DNA of 64,000 nucleotides, taken from the NCBI GenBank assembly GCA_964247055.1, contig OZ176054.1, positions 9,362,001 to 9,426,000 on the forward strand, read 5' to 3'. How positions within the stretch are numbered: position 1 is the first letter of the stretch; each line of letters begins with the position of its first letter. The translations under genes were made by a program, and so were the position numbers. This document shows, piece after piece, positions 22,521 to 34,100 of this stretch. Source of the DNA: Paragordius varius (taxonomy: Eukaryota; Nematomorpha). The notes under the pieces are model-generated. The model saw only the letters and a program-made list of their open reading frames with translations, made no database searches and had not been told where the DNA came from.

Positions 22521-23038
22521 CGTTAAATGTAAAGTTTTCCCATTACATTCACTGACAGAAATATATGGAGATTGTAATTTTTGCTGTCTATTTTGATTTA
22601 GCGAAAGGTTTTATGCCCAAAAACGCTTTGGATATTTTGACACCATTCATTTTTTATTTCAGCTTTCGGGTAAAATCAAAAACGATAAAAAAATTTACAT
22701 CGACCATCCATTCTGTATAAATAAATCCTAATAATAATAATAATTTTTGGTCAATTAATATTATGTATGTATTAAATCGTTTAAACACTGCCACCGTCAT
22801 CATTTTTATTATTTGGATTCAACCCCTTATAACTTATGAATATCTATATTTTCCCAATTTATGTAAAGAAAATAAATATATCATATAGATTTATTTATGG
22901 CTTATTGGTTATTAATTAATCCACCTTAAATTTGGAACATGAAAGAGTTAGTTAATTAATTAATAAAATAAATGCAATAAAAACATAATAATAATAATAA
23001 TATAAAATTTATTTATTTAATTTGTCTTATACATCTAA
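22521..23038. other. Region upstream of receptor C
   Basis: AT-rich; includes an (AAT)n run at about 22987-23002. It lacks the shared blocks found before receptors A and B. Confidence 0.4.
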
Positions 23039-24286
23039 ATGAATTTTGAATTTAACAACAGTTATAAAAATACCAGCTACATAAAGTCCTATCACGTTCA
23101 TAAACACGGAATTGGTCTAGCCAATGAAACAATTATCAATATTGTAAATATACCGGCCACTTATTTGGGAAAACTGAAATTATTTTTTTATATTATTAGC
23201 CTTTGTTTAGGTTTTTTCGGTTATATACCACTCATTTTATCCTTAAACGTTAAGCGATGTGATATGTTCAAGTTACGCCCTACGTACAAGAAAACGAATC
23301 GATTTTACCTTTCTGCCTTATGCATTACCGGGTTACTTGTTTGTCTTACACTTATACCCTTTCTAGTTATCCACATTATATATAGAGATGATTGTTATCG
23401 AAGTATAGATCACATCTATCGCGCAATCATTCTGAGCAAAATTAAATTAAGTTATGTATGTTTCTCTGTGACAAATTACATTTTGGTCCTATCAAACATA
23501 GACATTTTTACCGCTATCTATTACCCTGTACAATACCATCAATTTAACATCAAACATGGGACAAAATTGGTTAAGATTAGTATTGGAATCATTGTAATAA
23601 TTTCATTCATACTGATAATACCATATGCTTTTTTCAATAACCTTGAATCAATCAAATCGTATTTGAGTTGGGAAATTTATGCAGCATTATCAAATAGGTT
23701 TTACATAAAACCTTTTTATATTAATCAACAACTTTCTCAAATATATCATGCCTTTGTCATATCAATCATATTTGTTTTACCGTACATCCTTATAATTATT
23801 TTTAATGGATTAACCGTAATTAAATTGACTTTAGACCAAAAATATAATCGGGTAAAAGATGATATTTTACACGAACAAAATGAACAATCTAGGCCCACAA
23901 ACTCCAAAAAATGTAATTCAGAATCTTTGAAATCTGCCCAACCGAAAATTGAGCCTCAACCAAAACCAAACTTGCCAAAATCATCCCTCCCTAACTGCCA
24001 TGCCACAGCTCAACCAATAAGTCAAAGACGCATTAAATCACATCAAATAAGGAATTTCCTAGTTATTATGACTATTCTTAATATTTTTACCCTAGTAATT
24101 ACTATACCCTGGCTTATTTTCAGTATTTGGAAAACCAAATTTTGGGTAGCCGGGCTTAATTGCGAGTCGAAAGTGGGCGTAATCACCTATTTTTTTATGA
24201 TTTTTAAATACTTTATGACCCCTTATCTTATTATACTTTCTAATGTTAACATTAGAAACAAAATGACATTGTGCCGGCCGAGATAA
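23039..24286 (+). CDS. Class A-like seven-helix receptor, paralogue C (415 aa)
   Basis: One exon, collinear with the receptors at 1-1045 and 10547-11824 but clearly more distant. It has the same layout: NETIINIVN before helix 1, NRFYLSALCITGLLVCL in helix 2, NIDIFTAIYYPVQYH after helix 3 (DIF in place of DRY), VLPYILIIIFNG in helix 5, an intracellular loop rich in Pro, Ser and Lys, IPWLIFSIWK in helix 6 and TPYLIILSNVNIR in helix 7. Outer cysteines are again only one before helix 3 (DDCYR) and one before helix 7 (GLNCES). The C-terminus is short (NKMTLCRPR). Probably functional, ligand unknown. Confidence 0.88.
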   Translation: MNFEFNNSYKNTSYIKSYHVHKHGIGLANETIINIVNIPATYLGKLKLFFYIISLCLGFFGYIPLILSLNVKRCDMFKLRPTYKKTNRFYLSALCITGLLVCLTLIPFLVIHIIYRDDCYRSIDHIYRAIILSKIKLSYVCFSVTNYILVLSNIDIFTAIYYPVQYHQFNIKHGTKLVKISIGIIVIISFILIIPYAFFNNLESIKSYLSWEIYAALSNRFYIKPFYINQQLSQIYHAFVISIIFVLPYILIIIFNGLTVIKLTLDQKYNRVKDDILHEQNEQSRPTNSKKCNSESLKSAQPKIEPQPKPNLPKSSLPNCHATAQPISQRRIKSHQIRNFLVIMTILNIFTLVITIPWLIFSIWKTKFWVAGLNCESKVGVITYFFMIFKYFMTPYLIILSNVNIRNKMTLCRPR

Positions 24287-25195
24287 ATTAATTAAATTAC
24301 AAAGTTAAAGCTCAGAATTTTATACATTTCAATTTGGATATATATGTATGTGATATGTTAAACTAATAAATGTTTCATATATTTGTTTTTATATACCAAA
24401 TCGTGTCTAAAATATTTTTTAACTGGTATAAAATATAGTTGATAAAATCTACAATAAAAAGTTATGAATAAATCTTTATTAGGGAAACAAATAATTTTTT
24501 ACATGTATATGGATATATCTTGACTTAACTGTTAAAATTAAATACTTAATGTAAATAAAGTTGCTATAACATATTATAAGGAGTTCCCTTGATAAGGAAA
24601 ATGATTGTAAATGATTTTTCTGTAATCTGATGGAAAAAAACTGGTGTGAAAATATATACGTCCAAAGATATTTTACAGAATGTTATTGATCATCGCTTGG
24701 TTTCCATCGTATATTTATTTCTTAGCAATAAAACAAAACTTCTAATAAAACTCTTCCGTATTTGTGGTTTTGTAAATATTTGCTATATGCAACTTTGAGG
24801 GTGATTTGATCGGGCAACAATTTTTTAATATTAACGAAAATTGTATTGTAGCGACATTGCATCCACGATTTCAGGTAATTTATATTTAATACCAATTTTT
24901 AGGAAGATGGACTGAACAGATCATCTAAAAAGTGGCTGGATGAACGCATTTGTAAATAAATATAAATATAGTTTGTTGCATTTGATTGGATCTACCTTTT
25001 TTTGAAATATGTTTAAAATATACGATTTTCAGGTCCTCTTATCCCTATCATAAGGATGGGGCGAAACACAAGTGCTTTTTCAAAAAAAGGGATCGACCAT
25101 GTCCAACCCGCTCAAAATAATGGAAAATATACTTTGATATATTGAAATGTGCCTAATTTTTTGAAAATAATGCTCCAATGTCAATATGCTACCTC
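24287..25195. other. Intergenic AT-rich DNA
   Basis: No gene seen. The last eight bases (25188-25195, GCTACCTC) are the left target duplication of the element that follows. Confidence 0.4.
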
Positions 25196-25365
25196 CAGTG
25201 GAGTAGTGAGCGTTCGCAGCGCCCGGTTCACGAATCATTGATGTAGTCCCTCTTTTGTTGAAGCAATCCAGATTGAACTTATAACTGTAAAAGATTCGTA
25301 ATTAAGCACCCCTTAAATTATGGCGCCCGTGGCATGTCCCTTCCATTCCCCTTACTACGCCGCTG
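25196..25365. mobile_element. 170-bp hAT-like miniature element with perfect 8-bp target duplication
   Basis: Termini CAGTGGAGTAGTGAG and (reverse-complemented) CAGCGGCGTAGTAAG. It is flanked by identical 8-mers GCTACCTC at 25188-25195 and 25366-25373. Eight-base duplications and CAGTGGCGTA-like ends are typical of hAT elements. The intact duplication suggests a fairly young insertion. Confidence 0.85.
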
Positions 25366-25890
25366 GCTACCTCATAATAGTTCATAAAAAATATACTGAC
25401 AAAATAATTAGTGCGAAAGAAAAATTTATCAGTATTCTCATGGTACTTCTAGATTTCAACCATATGCGTCAGTTAAAATAATAACCGTTTTATTCTTTAT
25501 TAAAAAATCATTTTCATAATGCCAAATAATTTTGTGGAAGAAATCTCCATTTTGTATTTAAAACAAAAATATTTATATTAGCCTTCAAATGTCTCGAAAA
25601 TCTCACTTCCCTCCGCTAAAATCGGCTAAATTTTTCAATGAAAGCAAAAGAGGCGGGATCGAGCGATAATTTTATTATAAGCTAAATCATGATATCTAAA
25701 TCATTTTTGAAAAAAGCATACCTTACTTTGAAATTTAAATTAAGTTAAAATTATGGTGAAGGGTATATTGTATTTTAGAGCATAATGTTATGAAATAGCA
25801 ACACTTTTTCTCCATAAATTGATTAATTAAATTATTTTTCGTTTTTTTAAAAATAATTAATTTGAAGACGAATTTTTTAATATTTTAGGT

Positions 25891-26203
25891 CAGTGGTTTC
25901 GTAAAGGGGGGGGGGGGAATTAGGAAAACTACTTTAATATCTTATAAAATATGATTTTTCTATATTTAATAAGTAGTTATAGAATTCAAATTAAATTATC
26001 AGCATTGGTTCTATTAATCAATAAAAAAATTTAATGTTATTGAATTATCAAGATTTGTCCCCGATATGGAAAATATAACACAGATACAAGAATATCATTT
26101 ATTATGATTATTATAATAAAATATTTTGCATTTTTTGTTTTTTGGGAGGGGGGGGGGGCAATACTTTTTATTATGGTGGGGAGTTAAAAAAGGAAATCCA
26201 CTG
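25891..26203. mobile_element. hAT-like miniature element with long G runs
   Basis: Starts CAGTGGTTTCGTAAAG and ends AGGAAATCCACTG. The flanks TTTTAGGT and TTTTAGAC agree in six of eight bases. A run of about a dozen G follows the left end, and another near 26145-26158 includes a similar run. Confidence 0.75.
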
Positions 26204-26276
26204 TTTTAGACGATAAAAATCTCTAAAAAATCCAAAGTATTTGCATTATTTTAAAGTGGATTTTAAACATTTGAAT

Positions 26277-26517
26277 TAGGAACACAAATGGCTTCGTGCG
26301 CCGCATTCGAAAAATATATACATAAATTTTTTGTTGCACTTAAAATTTGAGACTGAAAACTTATAAAGACAATATAACCATATTTCATCAATTTTCTTAA
26401 TTGGTAGCAGAATTTGAGATATTCAGAAATTTTCTAAGAAATATGAATTTGGTTATGATTTTGCATAGCATTTTTTATTTATGGATATCTTGGAAGGCCC
26501 CGTGTGGGATACACCAG
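26277..26517 (+). mobile_element. hAT-like miniature element, worn ends
   Basis: GGAACACAAATGGCTTCGTGCGCCGCATTCG at the left and GGAAGGCCCCGTGTGG..ACACCAG at the right match the family of 39400-39735. The outermost left bases are lost. Confidence 0.65.
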
Positions 26518-27258
26518 TTTTAGAGTCTTAATTCGGAGAGTACTTAAATCCATTTGAAACCAGCAGCTATAAAATTTATAATTATTATAAATTTGCTGCC
26601 AGAATAAAATCTAAGGTTTAACTAAAACTCCGCCCATGGCTCCTTTCCGAACTTTTGTCGCCCGCAAAAGATTTAAAAAAAATTGAACAATATCAAAATT
26701 TTATAATTGCAAGCAAAAATATTGCTTTACGAAATCTCATTAAAATTAGGATTTATATTAATTAGTAATTTGTCTCTAAATTTTTATTTTTATATATGCT
26801 TAATTTTTTAAGACAATGAATATCTGTTGCTTATTTATAATACCATTTATTGATTGATAAAATTAATTTTTAAACTATGCAAAAAATATTTTTATCCTTA
26901 AAGTTTTATAGGTTCTGGTATAAATTACATTTTAATTCCTGCAGCCCGAAATGCCATTTATGTGGAACAATTGAACCAACTGTAACAAATAAATATTTTT
27001 CTCAAAAAATGTAATGTTAGATACTTATATTTGAGTCATAATACCTTGTAAATTTTCCTATAATATTTTTATTCATATTTTTAAATATTTGCCACCATAC
27101 GTAATCTTTATATAATTAAAAGGATAATAAATTGTTAACATTTATATAAATCACCAAAATTTGGAAGCGCCAAAAAATTTATCCCTATTTTTTTGGCCAA
27201 TAAATATGTAAAACGTAGCTGCTAATACACATATGAGTTACACAAACACATAAAACAC
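26518..27258. other. Region upstream of UBE2J1-like gene
   Basis: AT-rich, no exon or repeat recognised; should contain the promoter. Confidence 0.35.
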
Positions 27259-29604
27259 ATGTCTCAAGAAGGATTTTACGCTAAGAGCTCTGGTTTTTTA
27301 ATATTTTGAATTATAGCGGCTAAGCGTTTGATGAGAGAAGCTGAAGAATTACACAAGGCAACTTTTTTATTTTATGCTCAACCGATTGAAGTAAAATTTG
27401 TCTTATTTTCCATAATATTTTATATAAGATGTAATATAATTATTGTTGACTTATAGGATAACCTGTATGAATGGCATTTTACTATACGTGGTCCAAAAGA
27501 TTCCGAATTTGAAAATGGGTTTTATCATGGACGAATATTGGTACCAAATGATTATCCAATGAAACCTCTTAATATTATTATATTAACAGTATAATTTTTT
27601 ATAAATATATATATAAATGTTAAGTTTTATATATATATATATATATTAATTAGCCAAATGGGAGATTTGAAACAAACAAAAAAATTTGCCTCAGCATATC
27701 AGGCTATCATCCTGAAACCTGGCAACCATCGTGGTCAAGTATAAATAAATTTTTTTTAATGTTACAAACGAAATTTTTATATCCAAATCTAATTGCTGTA
27801 TATTATAAAGTAAAACTTTACAGAATTTTTTTTATATTAATTAATTTTAACAGCATAATACAGTCACAGAACCTAAAGAATGGCTTGTCGGCACTTGTAT
27901 TTTTTAAATTATAGGGTTTGAAAAGTTTGTTTGTTATGGATCGGTACCTATTTAATATTAAAAATAGTTATTTCGATAAATCGACTTTAATTGAGAAAAT
28001 TAACTTTGACATGTTAATATCTATTATTATAAAACACAAAATAAAATTAAGGAATTTTTAAATAATATTTATTGATTATAAGCTTATAAGGAATAGTTTA
28101 TACTAACTCATTGGCTGCCCTAAGCAGGCGAGGGAAAAGCTTTTATGGTCTAATAACTTTATAAATTCAGGAATATATATAATTTGCGATATATCATTTT
28201 TACATACTTAGTTAGAACTGCGCTATTAGCCTTGATCGGATTTATGCCAACACATGGGGGTGGATCTATCGGATCTCTCGATTACACACCCGAGGAAAGA
28301 AAAAAATTAGCATTAAAGTTTGGCTTTTTAAAAATTTATCAATTAGATATGTGTGTATAATTTTATATTTGATGACAACAACGTTTTAGATCGCGTGAAT
28401 GGACATGTCCTGAATGCGGAAAAATCCGAAATTTGCTCCTTGATAACGAAAATAATGATGAAGAAAGTACGCAACATGATGAGGCGGAGGCTAAAGAATT
28501 GGCTACTCAATACACGCTTAAAGTAAATAATTTCATTATTTATTAAATTAAAACAATTGTCAGCTATTGAATATATATAATAAAAGAAATTATAAAGACG
28601 AAAAACTAAAAGACAAATTTTTTTTAAAAGAGCATTCATACTTTTTTAACCCTTGATCTTCCCACATAAATTATTTATATAATTATAATTTTGAATTATA
28701 TAATTGAGCATTTTAACATTTTATATGTTTATACTCTATTTGATAACCCAAAATGATGAGTTAAATTTAAAAATTAAGGTTTTAAATATTTCTCTTTAAA
28801 ACTTTACACAATTTTCTGCATAATTTTCATTCTTACTGCATTTAATTTTTACTCCTTATACTAGCCAAGTGATAATGTAAGCTTAGAGGAAACGACAAAA
28901 CCCACAAATGGAACGCATCAAAATTCCCCTGATAATACATCCAATTTTAAAAAGGTTCCCCTCACAAATACGAATACCGAATCCAACGTGACACCCACAA
29001 AAAGCAATAACATATCCCCCCAAAATAAGGAATCCTTACTTTCTACCAGTCAACGTTTACTCGGACGCCTAGGCACTGATAGTCCAAGTCATGCTATGTT
29101 AACTCGTCGCATAGCTCTCATGCGAAAAACCGATTTTGATCAAATGCCGGACAACACTTCTGAAATATCCGATGTAACAACAACAAGCAAACCGGTCACT
29201 TTAGTTACAAATAGAGACGGTATTATTTTTCTCTAAAAAAATTTATTAATCAAAACAAATAGACTTGAACCATTAACAAATAATATCAATCAATATATTT
29301 TATAGCATGTATTATTACTTTATGCTTATACTTAATATATATATATATATATATAGCTGAAACTACACCCTCCCCACAATGCAATAACCGTGAAAATATC
29401 GATAGAACCATGAATAATTCCACCAATCTTAATTCTGCCACATCAGGAGTACAATCAAACAATAATAGTAGTTATAATAGACTTCTAATGAACATTTGTA
29501 TGTTGTTTCTCACGGTCCTTTTGGCTTTTCTAATACTTAGACGCATTTATTTAGCTAATGAATGGCGCTTTCATATAGACGATGATGACACCAATGAATT
29601 TTAG
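27259..29604 (+). CDS. UBE2J1: UBE2J1-type tail-anchored ubiquitin-conjugating enzyme, 8 exons, 388 aa
   Basis: Exons: 27259-27292, 27317-27390, 27457-27588, 27654-27738, 28212-28317, 28390-28522, 28865-29219, 29357-29604; the sum is 1167 nt. The UBC domain shows AAKRLMREAEEL, YAQPIEDNLYEWHFTIRGP, YHGRILVPNDYPMKP, LTPNGRFETNKKICLSISGY with catalytic Cys92, HPETWQPSW and GSIGSLDYTPEERK. This is the non-canonical active site of the Ubc6/UBE2J group. CPECGKIRNLLL follows, then a long Asn/Ser/Thr-rich linker and a C-terminal membrane anchor ending RRIYLANEWRF, nearly the same as in the animal orthologue. The enzyme is expected to act on the cytosolic face of the ER in ER-associated degradation. 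Intron 1 is 24 nt. Confidence 0.94.
27293..27316 (+). other. 24-nt intron (UBE2J1 intron 1)
   Basis: GTTTTTT...TTATAG, phase 1. Splicing gives YAKSSAAKRLMREAEEL, collinear with the family's KSPAVKRLMKEAAEL. Confidence 0.88.
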
Positions 29605-30374
29605 CGTTTATTGATGATTATTAGAATGCGAACCTTTGTTTAGCTAAAATATATTTTTACCTTTATTCTATATATATATATATATATATATACATGGGTT
29701 TTATACACACAAGTATATACAATAGTTTATTCAAAATAAATTAACATATGTGATTAATGTTTGGATTATTAGATTAAAAAAAATAGTCGTTTGGTATATG
29801 TGATATTAAGTTAAAGGTTGATTGTAGGCACACGAGATAAATGCCAAATTCTGTGGAAATAATCAAATTAATAAGTTTGCTAGTTTGATTCTATTTAATT
29901 TTTTTAAAAAACATATATTCTATTTTGTGGTAAGGGCAAATTATCATATTTGATTGGATAATTTTTTAAAAATATGAAATTATTGCTTAATTTAAAAAAT
30001 TATTAAGCCCTTTATAAATTATTTCAGATCTCCAATGGCAGTGTGTAGATAAAAATATTATTTTAGTCATAAAGAATCATAATTATATAATTTAAAAAAT
30101 TTTTTTCCAAATGAATATATTTCCTGCTTAACAAATACATGATCCAACAAAATTGCGCATTTTAAACCCAAAAAATCTGTTTTTTAAATAATTTTGAGGG
30201 TTTAAACAAATTATATTTCATTTATTCGGCCTATAATCCATACAATTACCGCATATTATTACTTTATATTTTTTATTGTTTTACCAGGTACTATGCTTTA
30301 ATCCTTTATTGCATTTCTTATGATTTGTTTTCTTTTACTAATCATTTTTTGGATATATAATTTAGTAACTGTAG

Positions 30375-30416
<42 letters not shown>

Positions 30417-30871
30417 CATGGAGGAAACCGGAACAATGAGCTTTATAACCATTTTGGAACCAAAAACAAAGACACGTGTTTATTATATCGAAACCTTGAT
30501 TCCAAACGATTATAACATAATTTTTATTTGAAGCTTAAACTTTGGCTGAACTTTCCAGCTGTTTAGAACCTGTTTAGGTTTTCTGGTTTTCGAGTCTAAC
30601 TTTTATTTCAATATTTATTAACAAATGAATTCTGTTTGTATATAATTGCAAGTTTTGTTTTAACATTCCGAAAGTCAATTGCCATGAAATAAGGAGCTGA
30701 AAAATTCCACTTTAAAACCAAAAGGCAAAATTCCCCCATTACTAATAATATTAATCCGTAATGTATAACTTATTTCACAAGTCGCATTTTCGATTAAAAA
30801 AATTTCATTATTTATTAAAAATAATGTTTTCGAATGAAATTTTTGTTATTATTTAATTACACTTTATAGAG
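29605..30871. other. 3' flank of UBE2J1-like gene
   Basis: TA tracts at about 29672-29692 and 30379-30413; the latter is flanked by TTTAA and TTAAA and can form one long hairpin. No gene seen. Confidence 0.4.
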
Positions 30872-31158
30872 CAGGGGTGGCCAACACGCGGCCCTTTCAA
30901 ATGCTTCTGCAACCTCAGAAAAAATTTTAATGTATTACGAAATTTAAGTAAAACTAATTTGCTTAAACAAATTTATTAAATAAATCTTTCCGAATTTTGC
31001 ACAGGGCCAGCAAAAATTGTTGAAATAAAAAGTAGTTTTTACAGTCTTATCTATAAAATGTAATAAAATTTTTGGCCTATATATTATTTAAATGCAGCCC
31101 TTCGGATTTTTTCATCCGAAAATGCGGCCCGGTGTGCCATCTGCGTTGGACACTCCTG
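30872..31158 (-). mobile_element. hAT-like miniature element, reverse orientation
   Basis: Ends CAGGGGTGGCCAAC and GTTGGACACTCCTG. Flanks TTATAGAG and CTATAGAA agree in six of eight bases. Read on the minus strand it matches 39400-39735 (GGGCCGCATTTTCGGAT...AATCCGAAGGGC). Confidence 0.85.
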
Positions 31159-34100
31159 CTATAGAAGGATTATGAGAACATTTTTGACTTTTCGATAAAA
31201 TGCAATTCACCAAGGAATAAAAATATGTCCATAATTGTTGATTTAATAAATACAATAATGTAGTATTTAGCATAATGTTAAGGCTCGCACATAATTTTAC
31301 ATAATATAAATTAGTATTCTATGACTGTCTTATAATGTAGTAATTTAATTATTTATTACATGTAAAATTTTTCCTATTTATACTAATAAGATATGGAGAC
31401 ATTTCTTTGACAGGAAATTAATTATCCATATATTTTATAATATTATGGACATTTTTTCGAAATTCTCATTGGCAATGTTGTCTTAATATAATTTGTAGGT
31501 TGGATCAATACAAAACTGCAATGAAAGATGTTCATTATCATTATGGTATTGTCAGCCTTTTTTAGCTGGGTGTCCATGAAAGGGTGGGTCTACCCGGTCG
31601 ATAATGTTTGACCGTGTGAGCCGCTTATAAAAATAGCAGTCAAAAGCTTAACATGTGTATTATAAAATTAATATCTAAGTTATAGTATTAATGTAAAATG
31701 TGCATACATTTCTAAATATGTAACATTGAAATACCATCTCAAACTTTTGTCCGCCATTTTTTTATGTTTATGGCATAATATAAAATCATACTATGTTTTG
31801 ATTGTCAAGTGTTTTGTTTCAGTGCTATGCAAGTTACAAAACTGTAAACATATAATTTATAAGTATTTTTAATAGTCATATAGCGAAAATATTTCGAATG
31901 ATGAATCTAAAAGTAAAAAGTTATGGATGGATTGTACCCTATATAATTCAAAGATAAGTGTTAACATGCATATAAACAAAATTACATAAAAATTTTTATA
32001 TATAATGAATCCTAGAAGTAGTAAAATTATTACACCATAAAATGTTTTATACTATAAAAATTTGTTAAAATGGGTTATATCCATTAGAAATAAAATCTTT
32101 TTCCAGCTGACCTGATAAGCTCATCAATGGAATTAAACGTGCGGGCGATAGTTTAATGTACACATATCATCTTAAACTGAGCCTAGCGCCATCGACTCTG
32201 TTTCGATTTAGCGACACTACAGGGCTTTTTATAAGTTTTTGTAGATATTTCCATCATTCTTAAACATATTTTTTTAAATGACTCTTCCATATACATTTTT
32301 TATATGGTAAAACAACTGTGTATGATGCGACTGTAGAAAATTAATTGAGATAATTATAACTCTTTTATTTATTATGAAAGGCTTATAAAGCTAAAATTTG
32401 CAAACCAAAAATATTAAGCAGTATTTTTATATTTATTAATTTTTAATAGGGGTATTACGCACAAAAGTATCCAAATTTAAGATCAAAGAAATTTTTATTC
32501 ACCAAAGATAACCCCCTTTTATAATCTTTTATCATATTTTTAATTGTGTGATAGCAACTTTGTATTGTATATAAACAATTGCGTCTATTATTTTTTGATG
32601 TGAAAAATGGTGTATGCCGAAAGCACTATACCGAAATGAAAGTTCTATCCAACAAAAAAATGGAGTACAAATAAAAATGCGGCAAAATAATTACTTTGAT
32701 CATTAAATAAACGAAATATGAACGATATGACGGTAAGTGGCCACCACCGAAACTTTTGATAGAAACCATTCACAACAATTTTAGCATCCATCTTTTTTTT
32801 CATGCAGACATGGGAAAACCATTTTCCTTTATAAATTATAAAAAAAATAAAAGACAAAACCACAATCGGAGAATGCTAAAGCTTTATACTAAAACACAAA
32901 ATATTAACATTTGCGTTGCGACATTCATATTTTTCAAAAAAAGAACGTTTTTTAATTTACTGAATAACCTGCATTAAATTTAATATATTTATGTGTATAA
33001 ATTGGGGTCAAATTTGATAATTATTTCCCATCATACTTTTAACAAATTTCATACATATAAAATATTTTTATCACTCCAATCTTAAATCAAACATTTATTA
33101 GTAAAATCAAACAATTAAGGACATGCTTTTATCAATGTATAAAGCTCAGATAGGCCTTATATAGTGCATAATTAGGGGTCTATATATATATATATATATA
33201 TATAATAAAATTGTATGTCATTTTACGAAATATATATTATATATATAATCCTGTCAAACAGGGCTAGAGTTTTTAATATAAATGTATTCAACTTGACACT
33301 GTGAGCGAATTTTGATACATGCTAGAAAAACAAGGTGCAAAAATTACAAATTTAATTGCGTTAGGGATCAAAAAGAATATTTTTTATAATATTATCCTTT
33401 AAAGGTTTTTTTAGATTTACCGTCAAATTTTTCAGCCAAATTTAAGCTCTCTACTCCGAAATTGGTTATGATACGGAAGATCAGCAACGTAAAATATCGA
33501 TAACTTGAGGCCACTCTCATAATTAGGATACTCTACATTGCACGAAAATGAATTTTTAATCTAAAGAAAGAATAGAATACATAAAACATTCATAATGACA
33601 TTTTTCAAAATCTAAAAAAGCCAATCGCCAATACCCAACAATCTTTTTATGTAAAAATTAGTACTGTATTGGGGAAAAAGCTCATTGGGTAACATCTTTA
33701 CATCGAAAATGAACTAAAAAGGAGTAACAGTTCATACCATTTTTTTTAGTTTATTTATTTTTAAATATTAAAGAAAAAACGACTTGAATAAAACGCAGAT
33801 GATATGTGAACATCTCTCTCTATGGTTATCGGATGCCAGCCACTGTATGAAAATAAAAGATAACGTTATTTGTACCACATACATTCGATTACTGTTCAGT
33901 ATAGCCAATATCGAGATGATTGATTCCGGTTTTCAGGATACATAACTTCTTTTATCAAAAGTCTTGGTCGATTTAAATTTTTAAGCCAAATGTGCATAAA
34001 GATTTAATAAACAATTACACATTAGCTCTTCTGATAAATTGCAAGTTAACCAAAATTAACCTTAAATTACACTAGACAATAATTCTGCCACTCGAGTCTT

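Noticed and set aside
27259-29604. Ciliate origin suggested by about 25-nt introns
   Set aside because: Paramecium-type ciliates read TAA/TAG as Gln, but here TAA and TAG act as stops in all models, and the gene and transposon families are animal-like.
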